Source of the DNA: Craspedostauros australis
Lineage: Eukaryota; Bacillariophyta; Bacillariophyceae; Mastogloiales; Achnanthaceae
Direction: 5' to 3'
NCBI GenBank assembly: GCA_026770025.1
Contig: JAMXDE010000045.1
Span: 496,001 to 560,000 of the forward strand
Length of the DNA: 64,000 nt
Both the position numbers and the translations under genes were made by a program. This document shows positions 31,996-43,371 of this stretch, one piece after another. Below the pieces are notes generated by a model. It searched no databases and was not told the origin of the DNA. It saw nothing but the letters and a program-made list of their open reading frames with translations. Every line of letters starts with the position of its first letter. Positions within the stretch are counted from its first letter, which is position 1.

Positions 31996-32245
31996 GTCAA
32001 CACAAACAAAAACAAAAGCACACCAGCGCAAAAACGAACGAAAGCACAAACAGGCGGGTTAATGGCAGTTGCTGTTGGGTTACAACTGCTATCATCAAAT
32101 CATACACTACGGGCATACTCTACCATGCGTACTCTACTCATATTGTATAAGTCAATAACAATAAGCACTTCAGATTGGAGTTCATCTGCTGTGGCGGGAG
32201 ACTTTCGAGTTAGAGAGTGTCGCAGAGTACATCGAGTTCGCGCAG

Positions 32246-32815
32246 AGGCTATGGAGATGGTGGACCAATTCTCGGGTGTGTCGTCCGCCAGAGACCCGCT
32301 TTCTCGCCATGCAACTATCTGCAGCTGTGATGGCATCTTCAGCTAGAACCGTGCATGCCTGCAACACAACAAGGGATGCACCTCTAATACTTCAGGGCCA
32401 CCGGAATCGACCACCGCAACGAATGTTTGACGACCCCTTTCACGTACACTCGGTGGGTACGGTTGCAGATACGCGAACTTACCTGCAGCAGGTTGGTTTG
32501 ACGGTCGATCCATTGTGATGATAATATTGATGAGGGGCAACAGCAAGACAAATGCCCGATACTTGTGATGGTCCAGGGCCGAATGCACACGAAGGTAAAG
32601 CCCAACGAAGCGACGAAGATGTTCGATCTTGTTCGGAAGTACCCCAAACTACACGAACAAGGTGCGATTCAACAACAGAACAGAATCGAATCGAATCTGC
32701 AGTCTAATATAACCACGTAAGTCAGTATCCCGAGCAATGTTGCCTTTGCGAATGTGATGAACACCATCAAGAACGCCCAACCGTCGGATGGCGTGCATTT
32801 CATGACCGGATGCCG
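32246..32815 (+). pseudogene. Truncated, decayed duplicate of the PC-esterase-like gene
   Basis: Fragments of the gene at 33546-35207 occur here in the same order and strand. MEMVDQFSG (about 32252) matches MEMLGQFSN; ATICSCDGIFS followed by a TAG at 32344 matches SAICQCDGLFS; CPILVMVQGRMHTKV (about 32553) matches RPVLVIVQGGLHMKV; SIPSNVAFANVMNTIKNA (about 32730) matches SIPSNVIFMDILNMTKNA; and PSDGVHFM matches TSDGVHAV. Segments between the fragments are deleted, including the part between PKL and VRFN, and frames shift. It is a tandem duplicate that has decayed. Confidence 0.85.
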
Positions 32816-33545
32816 TGGGCTGAGAACGGCGCTTCCCTCCTCTGCCGCCAATCGCAAACATCGGCGCGTAAACAACGATGACAAGCGGACACGCCCGCTT
32901 ATGCAAGCAAGCGTGTGCAGCGAATACGGACGGTCCACCAACAAGCCTGACAGCGTAATAGGCAACCTCTGCATATCGTTGATAGAGTGGCGCAGATGAG
33001 AGTGTTGTATTATATATTGCAACCAGAGTATTATATGTACCAAGGGCTCTACTTTACGGCAGACTTCTTGCATTCGACTTCGTTGTTATCGGTTACTTCG
33101 GATCCTGTGACCAGGACGTTGAATCAACGCGCGCCAATTGAGGCAGGTTGTGGAAATCGGGAACTCTATTCTTGTATCGCAGACTGCGGTGGAAACTGGA
33201 AATGCCGATTGGGTGAAACGTCACTGTTTTCGGCGAATTGGCTCTGTGTCTAATCACTTTTTGCTCTGTTGCGTCATCTCCGCCGACCAGGCACGTCTCG
33301 ACCATCGCGCACATCTATTTTCAAATCATCCAAACGCAACGGAAGCGTTTCGTTCCTGTGGCAGTCGGCACCAACAGGCAGCTCCGTGTCTACTCCTCTG
33401 CTGTCATCAACACCACTTTGCCCCGCCTGTCCGTCGAGATACTTGCTAAACTGTGCCATCGTTTGTGCAAGAAGAAGGGAGGACCAACACCACCAACACG
33501 ATGGATCATCATCAGCAACCATAATAGCAGCCACTTCTGTCAGAC
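32816..33545. other. Gene-free interval upstream of the PC-esterase-like gene
   Basis: The interval holds the promoter and leader of the next gene and possible further debris of the duplicate. No independent gene is supported. Confidence 0.5.
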
Positions 33546-35207
33546 ATGACGGACTTTGCAGATGACGACAAGCCCACACCCTGTCGCAGCGATACGACCA
33601 GGAAGATGTGCAGAAAGCAGCAGAACAGCAAATCCAGCACTGCGCTGGGCGACGTAGCATCAAATCCACAATCCGCAGCGCTCGTTGCATCCTTCAATGG
33701 CCGCACCCATGGAAAGCGACGAGGACGCATTCTATGGTTGTCTACAGCGCTCCTTTTCGTTATGTTGGCAGTGAACAGCATGATGTTCACGCCGCAGGCG
33801 AGCTGGATGCTGTCCACGCCACAGGCGAACCGGATGTTGTTCACACCACAGATAAACCGGGATAACGCGGATGGCCGTGGAGGCACGACGAACATTCGCA
33901 CAATCGAGCGCGCGAGCGATAGAGATGCATGGGGGACAGTCACAGATGTGATCGGCAGCATCAGACACTTCCTCATGAAGCCCAACCGCGGCATCACGCC
34001 GCAACGCGAAAGATTGAATGAATACCAGTTTCAAAACATCATTCCCGTGTCTCCCAACGAATCGATGGCAGGTTTCGAGCTGTGCAAACACCACAACCAC
34101 GTGCTGCGTCGTTACACCAAGAACAAGATCGATCATGACGGAAGCAATGCCAAGCCCTTCTCTGCGATGTTCCTCTTCGACCAGAGTGGTGTGCAAGAAA
34201 GCGCGAGCACCGCGGCGGGAGACGATGATGAGCGCGCGCACGTTACGATGCCATCGAAAGATTGCGAGACGGTGCAGGAATTCGTCACATCCATCCGAGA
34301 CGGTCACAGGGTTTGGCCAGATGCGGAGACGGCCAACAATGCCGACTTCCCATCTTGGTTCGTCCCATTTGGATGTCGTACAGACATGTCGCTATCAACG
34401 GAAGACGTGATGGAGATGCTGGGTCAATTTTCAAATATTTTCTGGCTGGGAGATTCCATTTCGCGGCAATCCTACATCGGGTTCCGCATGCTGCTTTCTC
34501 AGGATTTCATCTCGGGTGGCAAGCACCTTCTCAGGAACGCATCCGGAAACAACAGGGGCATAGATCCATCCGCTATCTGCCAGTGCGATGGTCTCTTCAG
34601 CGAGCACGACGTCTGCCGAGCGTACGAGAAAACATGGAGATATTTTAACGTCACGTCCATTGATCACCAAGGCGATTCATTGACTACCTCCCTCGCCTAC
34701 GAGGAAGTGCGTGAAACTAACATGATGGCAGAGTACGCGGAGTCGGATTTCAAGGATATCCAATGTGGCGAGGACAAACGGCCAGTCCTCGTGATAGTGC
34801 AGGGAGGGCTGCATATGAAGGTGGAGCCAGTTCCCACCCTCGAATTGTTCCACTCCATTTGGCACCATCCCAAACTGCGCGAATGCGAAGACAACGGCAC
34901 TCCTATCGTTTTCATATGGATGGGCCTTGGCGCACAGCACAAATCTCTCGATCCGAGATTCCCACACCAAGCCTGGGAGCCCAAGGTGCGCTTCAACAGA
35001 AAGATCGACTCCGCTCTACGATCGAACAACTCCAGCATTCCCAGCAACGTCATCTTCATGGACATCCTGAACATGACGAAAAACGCGGAGACGTCGGACG
35101 GTGTGCACGCCGTCATCGACGTGAACTACATGCAGGCGGTGTACTCGTTGCGCATAGCAGACGCAGTCGTTCGAGAGCAGAGCTTCGCCAGGCTGCCACG
35201 TGACTGA
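33546..35207 (+). CDS. Type II membrane PC-esterase / TBL-like protein
   Basis: The 553-residue protein has one membrane segment near the N-terminus (ILWLSTALLFVMLAVNSMM, about 61-80), so the bulk should face the Golgi or ER lumen. A stem of three 9-residue repeats (MMFTPQASW, MLSTPQANR, MLFTPQINR) follows directly. The catalytic region has a GDS block, FWLGDSISRQS (D303-S304), and a D-x-x-H block, TSDGVHAVID (D518, H521), the pair that defines the PC-esterase / trichome-birefringence-like fold of sugar O-acetyltransferases and esterases. The donor or substrate cannot be inferred; modification of a cell-wall or secreted polysaccharide is a reasonable guess. A decayed duplicate lies just upstream. 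Confidence 0.75.
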   Translation: MTDFADDDKPTPCRSDTTRKMCRKQQNSKSSTALGDVASNPQSAALVASFNGRTHGKRRGRILWLSTALLFVMLAVNSMMFTPQASWMLSTPQANRMLFTPQINRDNADGRGGTTNIRTIERASDRDAWGTVTDVIGSIRHFLMKPNRGITPQRERLNEYQFQNIIPVSPNESMAGFELCKHHNHVLRRYTKNKIDHDGSNAKPFSAMFLFDQSGVQESASTAAGDDDERAHVTMPSKDCETVQEFVTSIRDGHRVWPDAETANNADFPSWFVPFGCRTDMSLSTEDVMEMLGQFSNIFWLGDSISRQSYIGFRMLLSQDFISGGKHLLRNASGNNRGIDPSAICQCDGLFSEHDVCRAYEKTWRYFNVTSIDHQGDSLTTSLAYEEVRETNMMAEYAESDFKDIQCGEDKRPVLVIVQGGLHMKVEPVPTLELFHSIWHHPKLRECEDNGTPIVFIWMGLGAQHKSLDPRFPHQAWEPKVRFNRKIDSALRSNNSSIPSNVIFMDILNMTKNAETSDGVHAVIDVNYMQAVYSLRIADAVVREQSFARLPRD

Positions 35208-35947
35208 AGCAAATGAAACCAATCAATGATGGCGATACGCCCAATAATCGCAGGCAAGTGAGGAATTCCGAGCAGTTGCCAGTTCCCTTCTATCTATTTA
35301 TCTATCTCTGCAGACTGTCAGAAGAAACAAGCGCAGATTAGTTGCAAGTCCTCGTATGGTACAGACGAGCAGTACTCATCGCTCGTATGCCAAGTATTGG
35401 TATGTGGTACGAATTTTCTACTATGCTGTACGATGCTATGGTGTGCTCCACTGCACAGCCTCTATGATATGAACTATAATGCGTAGCTGGCCACTTGAGT
35501 ACTGTAGAGGATGTCCACATCTTCTCGGACATTTTATCGTCGTAGATGAATGATGCCCGACAGGCCGACGTTCCTCTTTTTTGCCTCAGCGGATTCGACG
35601 CTAGTTACCGACGAGCGCGCGGGAGACGAGCAGATAAGTGTTGAATTCTGTTGCTTTGAATGATATTCCATGGCGCACAAATTCAATGCTATTAACGCAA
35701 CATATGAGCTGCGACTGATATTCGTGTAGACTTGGAATGAATGCCAGGAGACACGTGCATACTTTACACATTAGGACGCCAAAGAAATAGAGAGTATGTT
35801 TGTGGACTAGTTGAAGCAGACACGCTCACCAAGCTACCCGAATGACCAACAGCTACGATACCATCCTGCGATGCTCGGCGTTACTCGTACGAGGACGTCA
35901 CTTGACGATTGTACCATATTAATACACTCTGAGCACGAGTACTCTAC
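35208..35947. other. Gene-free interval between convergent genes
   Basis: This is the shared 3' side of the esterase gene (plus) and the LRR gene (minus). It has short CTATTTATC repeats (35290-35310) and no supported gene. Confidence 0.5.
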
Positions 35948-38542
35948 TCAGTTCCCGATGGTTTCCCCACATAACAAGAACACCATGGCGTCGTCTCGTC
36001 CGTACTCATGGGTGCAGCAATCGCACACCACCTCGTGATCATCTGCGCATTGCACCGCCAGTGTTCGACGACCAGGGTGCGGGAGCGATGCATTGCACAT
36101 CGATGGCGGCACCACGGCAAACGCAGCACTGTGGTACGCATTGATAAACTCCAGTCCTGCAGGTAAGACAATGCCGTGGGATGGCGCATTCGTGAAGTTG
36201 TTGAACGACACATCCAGAACTTCCAAGTCGGAGAGCGCGGTGAGCTCAGCTGGTAGGCTGCCTGAGATTAGATTCCTCCCCACCTCGAAGCTTACCAATC
36301 GTGTCGAAAGGCCGATTTCGGGTGGTATCGGTCCTGTCAGGCTGTTGTTGGTCAATTGGAGGATCCGGATGCTGGGGATAGAGAGCAGCTCCGTTGGTAT
36401 TTCACCGGTGAGGCGATTCCCGCTCAACGCCAATGAGCCCAGCCGACTCAGCATGCCCATCTCGCTCGGAATGGCACCCGAAAGCCCCATTCCGGTGAAA
36501 ACGATCTCCATGAGGGATGTCATGCTCCCGATATCACCCGAAATGGTGCCACTGATGCCCTCGTTGGATGACAGATCGATCTCCCAGAGACTTGACAGAC
36601 GGAACAGCGCGGATGGAAGCGTCCCGACGAGGTTATTGTTTGGGAGGGTGATGGACTGGACAATGTCGACGAACACGCAGCTGATCCCGATCCAATCGCA
36701 GAGGTCGGAGCCTGGCTGGAACCATCCATCGCTGGATGTCCAGTCCATGCCATTCATGGCCGAATAGAATTGAGTAAGGGAGTACCATCGAATGATTGAA
36801 GTTGTCGGGATCTGCCCAGCGATGCTTTGGTCGATGCGCTTGTCAACTTCAGAGGCCATGAAAAGGATGCCCTGGTGTTCTGGCTGGCAGCCCGTTCGGT
36901 TCAGTGTCATACCTGGTGGAAGAATGCTGTTTTCATGGAGCAAATCCACCACCCAATCGTACGTGTTGACGCCCAAACCGGTTAGGTTCGACCACGCGGT
37001 TCCGGTATGCCCTTCGCACATGCATTGATGCGGGATAATGAGATTCCTGGTGTCGTCGACCATGCATCTCGGATCTCTTGGATCGGATACGCCGCTATGT
37101 CGTGTGAAAATGATCGTCAATGGAATGGCGATGCTCAAGATGATCCCGATGACGGCACACGCGATGATAATGAGGTACCGCTGTCGTGTGTTGTCGTTCT
37201 TGATATCCTCCGCTTCGAATATAGTTTCAGAGTCTTGCACGGGCTTTGCGCTGACCAGTCCTGAGCGCACCGTGTCCAAATCAGAGACTGACACATGCCC
37301 AAGCTCAGTGCCGGCGTAGATTTGGTTACTGTGGCTAAGGTGGCTGATGTAGCTGCTATGACTGTGATGATTCAGGTTGCCATTGCTCGCGGAATGATCG
37401 AATGGTCCCAGCGATGTGACGCTCAGATGTGAAATGTTGTCATTGTTGGGAGTGTTGGGGCCGTCGGGAATGGGATCTTGCAGATTGACGAGAATGTCGG
37501 AGCAATCGTCTCCGTCCTCCACCACTTGGCCTGCCTCTACTTCTTCACTGCCATTGGGAATGGTGAGTTGACCACGATTGTTGTGGTCGTCTTCGTCGCC
37601 GCTGCCATCGCAATTATATGAGAGGAGATAACCTTCATCCTCGTCGTTACTGCCGCTGCGATTTTCGGGATGGTCGTTGATTCCACCTTCTCTATAGGCG
37701 CCGGGACAACCGTCACGAGCAGCTTGAAGTTCGGCGTCTGTGGGCGGTGCAGCCTTCATGGCAGATAGTGAGTTCACCGCTGCAACCGGCGTTGACACCG
37801 CCGATGCCTCGGACGGAGATGCCAACGACAATAATGATGACGATTGCTTCAGCGACTGCTCCGACGATGATCTCGACGTATTTGCGGCAGAGCTGCGGCG
37901 ATATATGCCATCGTGGGCGCAGTACCGTTGTTTCTCCAAAAAGTGGCTGGTCTGTATCTTCATGCTGTTGCAGGGACGCGACGCATTCTTCGCGACGATC
38001 ATCTGCTTTTTGCCGTGCGCGCTTTGTGCTTCGCCGTCCGCTTGGTGATGACGATTGATCCTCCACAACTCTGGATCTGTCGTCGCCTTTTCGCGATTCG
38101 TGCTTTTCATGCGGAGAGGAAGCGAGACAGCGCAAGACTTCATGGAATCTCTTGAGACGCCATCCGCCGACAGAGCAACAGCCACGGCTGCTTCCATCAG
38201 AGAAGAGCGGATCCGAGCGGGTCCTGACGCAACCGACGTCGTTGCCGAGCGTGGCGATTTCGTTGGCACCCCGCTTGAAGCTGCCCTTCTCATCTGCTTC
38301 TCCCGCTCTTTGGTGCGAGCGTCATGAACTTGCCAGATGATTTCAGGCAATTTATCATCATCTTGGTGCTCCCCTCGCGTTTCAATTTCCGGCTCTGCAG
38401 TCTGCCCCTCGCCATACTCCGAAGGACTATTCGAGGAAAGGATGTTGCCACAACCATGGGTATTGATCGTCTTGTTGCTGCTGCTGTTTTGCATTGTTGC
38501 TTCGAGGTTCGAATTACTCCTGCTGAGTCGAGATTGTGCCAT
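35948..38542 (-). CDS. Leucine-rich-repeat membrane protein
   Basis: The 864-residue protein has a disordered, charged N-terminal half presumed cytosolic, a single membrane helix (YLIIIACAVIGIILSIAI, about 456-475) followed by an extracellular part, and a run of plant-type LRRs (about 640-780) with repeats such as GAIPSEMGMLSRL and GEIPTELLSIPSI. After the LRRs there is a short Cys-rich end (CDCCTHEYG). There is no kinase domain. Such LRR membrane proteins are abundant in diatoms; roles in recognition or adhesion are suspected but not shown. The region just after the membrane helix (CMVDDTRN...CMCEG) has Cys residues that could cap the LRRs. It is a single exon with the start at the first ATG of the frame. 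Confidence 0.85.
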   Translation of the reverse strand: MAQSRLSRSNSNLEATMQNSSSNKTINTHGCGNILSSNSPSEYGEGQTAEPEIETRGEHQDDDKLPEIIWQVHDARTKEREKQMRRAASSGVPTKSPRSATTSVASGPARIRSSLMEAAVAVALSADGVSRDSMKSCAVSLPLRMKSTNREKATTDPELWRINRHHQADGEAQSAHGKKQMIVAKNASRPCNSMKIQTSHFLEKQRYCAHDGIYRRSSAANTSRSSSEQSLKQSSSLLSLASPSEASAVSTPVAAVNSLSAMKAAPPTDAELQAARDGCPGAYREGGINDHPENRSGSNDEDEGYLLSYNCDGSGDEDDHNNRGQLTIPNGSEEVEAGQVVEDGDDCSDILVNLQDPIPDGPNTPNNDNISHLSVTSLGPFDHSASNGNLNHHSHSSYISHLSHSNQIYAGTELGHVSVSDLDTVRSGLVSAKPVQDSETIFEAEDIKNDNTRQRYLIIIACAVIGIILSIAIPLTIIFTRHSGVSDPRDPRCMVDDTRNLIIPHQCMCEGHTGTAWSNLTGLGVNTYDWVVDLLHENSILPPGMTLNRTGCQPEHQGILFMASEVDKRIDQSIAGQIPTTSIIRWYSLTQFYSAMNGMDWTSSDGWFQPGSDLCDWIGISCVFVDIVQSITLPNNNLVGTLPSALFRLSSLWEIDLSSNEGISGTISGDIGSMTSLMEIVFTGMGLSGAIPSEMGMLSRLGSLALSGNRLTGEIPTELLSIPSIRILQLTNNSLTGPIPPEIGLSTRLVSFEVGRNLISGSLPAELTALSDLEVLDVSFNNFTNAPSHGIVLPAGLEFINAYHSAAFAVVPPSMCNASLPHPGRRTLAVQCADDHEVVCDCCTHEYGRDDAMVFLLCGETIGN

Positions 38543-39415
38543 CTCTGATTGCTTCGTGTTTCGAACAAATGATGGTCTCCGTAGGTTGCGTGAGATGGAG
38601 CTGGAGCCGTCGTGGAAACAGGATAGGAAGAAGGGTCAGGTGGGATAGCGATCAACCGTTCCAGGCACAAGCACAACGACGTGTGCGGAAACAATGAACA
38701 GAACAAAAAGAAAGCCACAGCGGAAGACTCTTTTGGCGCCAACGGGCATGTATCAACCAAACTTCGGGCGAATTCAGGAATGGCCACAAGGAACGCGAAA
38801 ACGAAACGCTTCGTGAATCTAATGCGCGTGTTGGTACATACGAGCATCGACAAAGAGTCTGCAGAGGGAGACTGTCCAGAGCTCGTGCTAAAGTTCTCGC
38901 ATTCAGCTTCGCACAAGCATTGCCTCTTTCAAGCCATGATTGGACGATCTCAAAATACCTCTCCTTCTCCCATCAATCTACTTCATAGGGAAGACGTGAC
39001 GGATAGGCAACACATCAAAGAGTGAGGTACTATGCTTGTGAAACTGTGCACTTGGTACGTGCTGGCAGAAAGCAGGAGCGTCGGCGCTTGGATCAACCAG
39101 TACCGTGAAGTGGCTGCCTCTATTCCTCGAGCATGCATAGAGCACACACTTGAAGGCGCGTATCTACGGTAGTCCGAACGGCGTTGCGAGTCAATTTGAT
39201 TTATTCTTGAGTTTCGATTATCTAGACTTTCATTGGGTTCAGGATCGACTCTGCTCGCAAGTCGGTCTGTATCTAACTCGATGGCACGTTGCTACTTGCA
39301 CATATCCTCGTGAGCCCGTATTATGCAGCATCGTCATCATCCTTATGTGGGGAAATGTTGGCTCCGGGCCACAGTCATGGATGCGTCAATCACAATACAC
39401 TCACTATAGAGCAGC
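38543..39415. other. Gene-free interval between the LRR and CIA30 genes
   Basis: This is the upstream region of the LRR gene and the 3' side of the CIA30-domain gene. Short frames on the plus strand have no recognisable content. Confidence 0.5.
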
Positions 39416-40075
39416 CTATTCGGCGTCTGTTGCGGTGGTACATCCTGTTGCGCGGATGGAAGCCAAAGCGGACGCGAAGAATGAGGCTTTGCCTTGGGCC
39501 CAGAACTCGAGGGTCTTGATGTTGGCCAGCACAGAATCGGTAGCGCAGGCGCTTGGATCGTCTGCACAAGATGCAGTGATCTCACCAGTGATAAAGTCCC
39601 ACTTGCTGCTGAAAGCAGAAATCGGGAACGCGAGCTCTCTCACGATGTGATCTGAAACAGTCTTCACGTTGACACGCCACTCAGTCAGGAACTGCTGTGG
39701 GAATTCCGGAACGGAGTCCGAAAAGGCGAAGTAGAACCCTGCGTAGTCATCGTAACCGAAGAGTGTGATCGCGATCTCAGAACACGAAGAGATGTCAGGG
39801 TAGGGCCCTCCATCGGTGCTTCGGATCTTGACAAAGCCAGGCTTGTCGATGCTATCCTTGTTGACCACTTGGCCAACGAAGACCGAAAGGCCAGACTGTT
39901 CGGATGTCTCGAAGATGCCCATAGAGGTCTCTGATCCAGGGATGCCGGCATCATCAGAAACCTCCCATCCTGCGGTTCCCTCGGTGAAATCCGTGAGAAG
40001 GATGTCGGCTGCGTCGGCGGTTGACGCTGCTCCGAAGAGAAGGGCAGAGAGCGAGGAGGTGATGGAGAGTTTCAT
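39416..40075 (-). CDS. Small secreted CIA30-domain protein
   Basis: From the ATG at 40075 the protein has 219 residues. It begins with a clear signal peptide (MKLSITSSLSALLFGAASTADA). The rest matches the CIA30 / galactose-binding-like fold: ILLTDFTEGTAGWEVSDD, GIFETSEQSGLSVFVGQV, GGPYPDISSCSEIAITLFG and late Cys residues. CIA30 proteins are named for a complex I assembly factor, but secreted algal members probably have other roles. The frame stays open for 136 codons upstream, but that extension has no signal peptide and crosses the leader, so I start at MKLS. GATGTGGGT-type short repeats in the leader (40110-40142) encode the SPTSPTSPT of the unused extension. Confidence 0.8.
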   Translation of the reverse strand: MKLSITSSLSALLFGAASTADAADILLTDFTEGTAGWEVSDDAGIPGSETSMGIFETSEQSGLSVFVGQVVNKDSIDKPGFVKIRSTDGGPYPDISSCSEIAITLFGYDDYAGFYFAFSDSVPEFPQQFLTEWRVNVKTVSDHIVRELAFPISAFSSKWDFITGEITASCADDPSACATDSVLANIKTLEFWAQGKASFFASALASIRATGCTTATDAE

Positions 40076-43000
40076 GGTTTGTGTATTGTTTGTGCTGTTG
40101 ACGGTGGTGGGTGATGTGGGTGATGTGGGTGATGTGGATGATGGTGTGCTTCGGCGAAGAAGGCGATGTGGTTTTATGAGCAAACATTGATCCGACTCTT
40201 TCGAGAGGGAGGTGCAAAATGCAGCATGCAATGTATCACGCAATGGACCATACCCATAGGTACGGTTCAATTGGAAATTGCGTTGCCCACGGATCTCTCG
40301 TAGCAACCCTACGAACATGTACCCTGCGAGTATGAGACAATGGGTAATGTACCAAACGCCGCTCTTTCGTGCGTGGGTAAGGTGCACATTCCTGCTCCGA
40401 CTGCTGGTATTCCGCGCTTGATTGTGTAATCGACGCCGCCAAGATCGCATGAGTTGCCTCCGATCTCTAAATCTCAACATCAACTTCGCTCGCCATCCAA
40501 CCTGGGAGGAACGGGCTACGATCCAGCACGAACGCTCTTCCTGCCAATTCGAATGAATCTGACCTGGCCACGGCCTTTGTCATACCATACTCGATAAGTT
40601 CCTACTCTACTTCAGAGAGTACTCTGAGCACTCTACACATATCGCTACTCCGCATCACAGCACGACACATCAAACTTCATTCCTGTCGTGCACCGGGAAC
40701 ATTCGAAAAATGTATGCAGCATCGAGCGTCTCAAGAGTCGGAAACGACAGAGAGCCGATTCTCAGGTCGGATGAGCGCACCACCATAAATCTGAATTGAC
40801 GAGTCTCTCTCTCTCTCTCTCTGTTCGTTTCTGTGTGCAGAAAAGAGCACAGCCAATGGAAGTCGCGCTCAGCATCCACCTCACCAACTCCCGGACGCTG
40901 ATAAATCCACACAAAAAGACTCCTCATCGAGTCGCTGTTCCTTGTTTCCCTGTCCAGTGACCATGGCCATCGTCACTTGCACATGCGCCTTCGGCTTCCT
41001 TATCATCGTCAGTACTCGGTGAGGTGAACATGATGCAGAGATGCGGAGGGAGCATTCAAGGAACTATAAATCTGACACATCACCTCAATTCCTTCCTCCT
41101 CCTCCTCCTCAGAGAAGTTGTCCGTGCCCAATCTCCGGAGGAAACGCAGCTCACATCTCCACCGAACGACGCTATCGATATCAACCGAGAGTTCTGAAGT
41201 CGTTGCGGTTTGCTGTGGAGTACTCGCATGTTGCTCTATGTACGTTGAAGCAGAAGGAAAAGAAGCACCGTCACGACTACCACCACCGCCGCGACTCGGG
41301 CTCGAGGCGCACTTTCACTTCACTCTCCGCAGCGACACATTTGGTGGCAAGCGTCAAGAACAAGCGCATCGGACTCATCTCGTCAGTCACAAAGCAGCAG
41401 CAATACTCGTGCAGGGAGACCGACGGAGCGTACGGCGCAAGTATGTTGGAAGTGGCAACGCCAATTGCACATCAAAGATACATGATCGATCATTTGACTA
41501 CAACATTAAATCTTGTATTCGTCGTCGAGTCGTTGGTTCGCCAGTTATCGTCTTGGTCGGAGTTGCGGTGAAATTATAATTGTTGCAACCAATGCACTTT
41601 CCTTGTCGAACAAGCACACGAACAAGATGCAGAACAAGCTCCTCTGGTCACTAACACACTTGAATGTAGCTCGCCAACGGCTAAGACCCGGTTACTCTAG
41701 GAAGCGTGCATCTGAGCCGTAATGACTTTTATGACCTATCTGAAACTTTGCACACAGATAGACCTATAGGTGGAGGGCTACTGTGTGAAATATTGCCCCC
41801 CCTACGAGCATTATTAGAGTAGATATTTAAGTTTATAATTTTGGACTATACCAAGACTATTGACGTACCGCATGACAGACGGCACTTTTACACCCATTTT
41901 GCTTCCCGATATGGGGCAAAATTGGGCCTGTTGTCGGATTTTTTTTGAAATAGACAAGCCTGAAGCTAATAGTTGAATTGATGTCATTGGGGTGTGTTTG
42001 GGAATCTCGTCCGCACATCTACAATTGCAAAACCTGAAGCTACACTTTTGTCGTTCGCCTTGCCGGCTTCCAGAACAGTCGTCGCTCATCGTTTGACTTC
42101 CAACGATTCGGTGGGATGATGCCTTCAGCTTCACTGGACAAACTCGCGTCAGTGGCCCTGCGGCCTGTTGCAGCAGTGAAACGGATACAATACACCCCTT
42201 GAGATGCTATTCACCAACCTTGATCCCTGCGGTTAATCGTCCTCACTCAAACAAAGGTCCCCTGTCTCTGATCCTCACCTGCCTGTGGTCGAACCTGCAA
42301 ACCGTATCAATGCCGGACCGCGACAATTTATCCACTTTCGGCATGTTCCTGTCTTATTTGATGCCATAAATTACTTCAACCCTGAAGTTCTTTAATGCTC
42401 CCTTGGTGTTGGAGTTGGAGCAGCTCATGGTATTTGGTATAACCTCTAGTATTCCATATCCAAGGTTGCCACAAGCGCGCTGTTTGTGAGGATTCCAATT
42501 TCGTTCAGTTTGAATGTTTCGCTTGGTTGCGGTCTGATACCGGTTTTGACATGTCCCTGCGCCGCCAGATGTATCTATCTATTTCGAATATAACGCTTGC
42601 ATTCAATGTCTCGGTTTGAATTTGTCGAGTTCATCACACAGTGACGTCAGCAATGTCAATCGGACAATGCTGCCAACGTACAATAGCCAATCAAATCACT
42701 TGTTTGGCTGCGGACGTCAGCCGGACATGTGGCCAGACGTTACGTCTGCAACCTAATCAATGCCAACAAAGCGCTTCGAGGCTCCGTTTCGGTGCGTCTC
42801 ACTTGCACGGACCTGAACGCAATAACGAATGGTGTGACGATAGCGCTCGAGAATGCTATCGGCGTGCCGAGTGAGCGAGGTGCAGTAGTACGTCCGTCCA
42901 ATCCATCCCCCTTGTGGGATTCTGTGCCCAGGGTCTTGCTCATACTCGTATTATACAGGTATGATGTTTCCCATCTTCGTCCTCAAAACACGAGGGAGTT

Positions 43001-43371
43001 GGCACGAAAAAGTGAGCATCACATCCATCACAGGAACGGCCGGAGCATCGCTGTTGCGGAGGAGGAGCGTGATGATGAGTACGACGACGAGTACGACGAC
43101 GAGTACAACGACAAGAAACTTAGTACTTGTCCTCCTGAGTGGGAAGTATGCTATGAATCTGAGTGATTGGTATTGCAGGCACTGTGCAAGCGCGCAGAAT
43201 AGCTTGGTAATGTTTAACAGTCTCAATGATGAATCCTCTACACTGGTTTTCAAGTCGCCCATAACTGCCCCTGCAGGGCACTATCCGGATCGGTGATCCT
43301 GTCAGACCTCTGAAGCAGTGCACCAGTACTTTCGATGCAGCGTACTCCGCATTGCTTGGAGTAGCTTGTGC
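40076..43371. other. Long gene-poor interval
   Basis: No gene is supported. Contents include a CT run (about 40803-40822), a TCC-rich patch (about 41095-41110), a 7-bp hairpin CTATCTG/CAGATAG (41736-41761) next to a CCTATAGG palindrome, and three TACGACGACGAG-type units (43079-43111). Open frames at 41041-41571 and 42729-43166 have no domain I recognise; the second ends in Asp/Glu/Tyr repeats. Confidence 0.5.

Noticed and set aside
38500-38520. GGTTCGAATT motif resembling a tRNA T-loop
   Set aside because: It lies inside the LRR coding frame, and no acceptor, D or anticodon arm can be drawn around it.
40076-40483. N-terminal extension of the CIA30-domain frame
   Set aside because: A clean signal peptide starts at 40075; the extension reads leader repeats (SPTSPTSPT) and has no signal.
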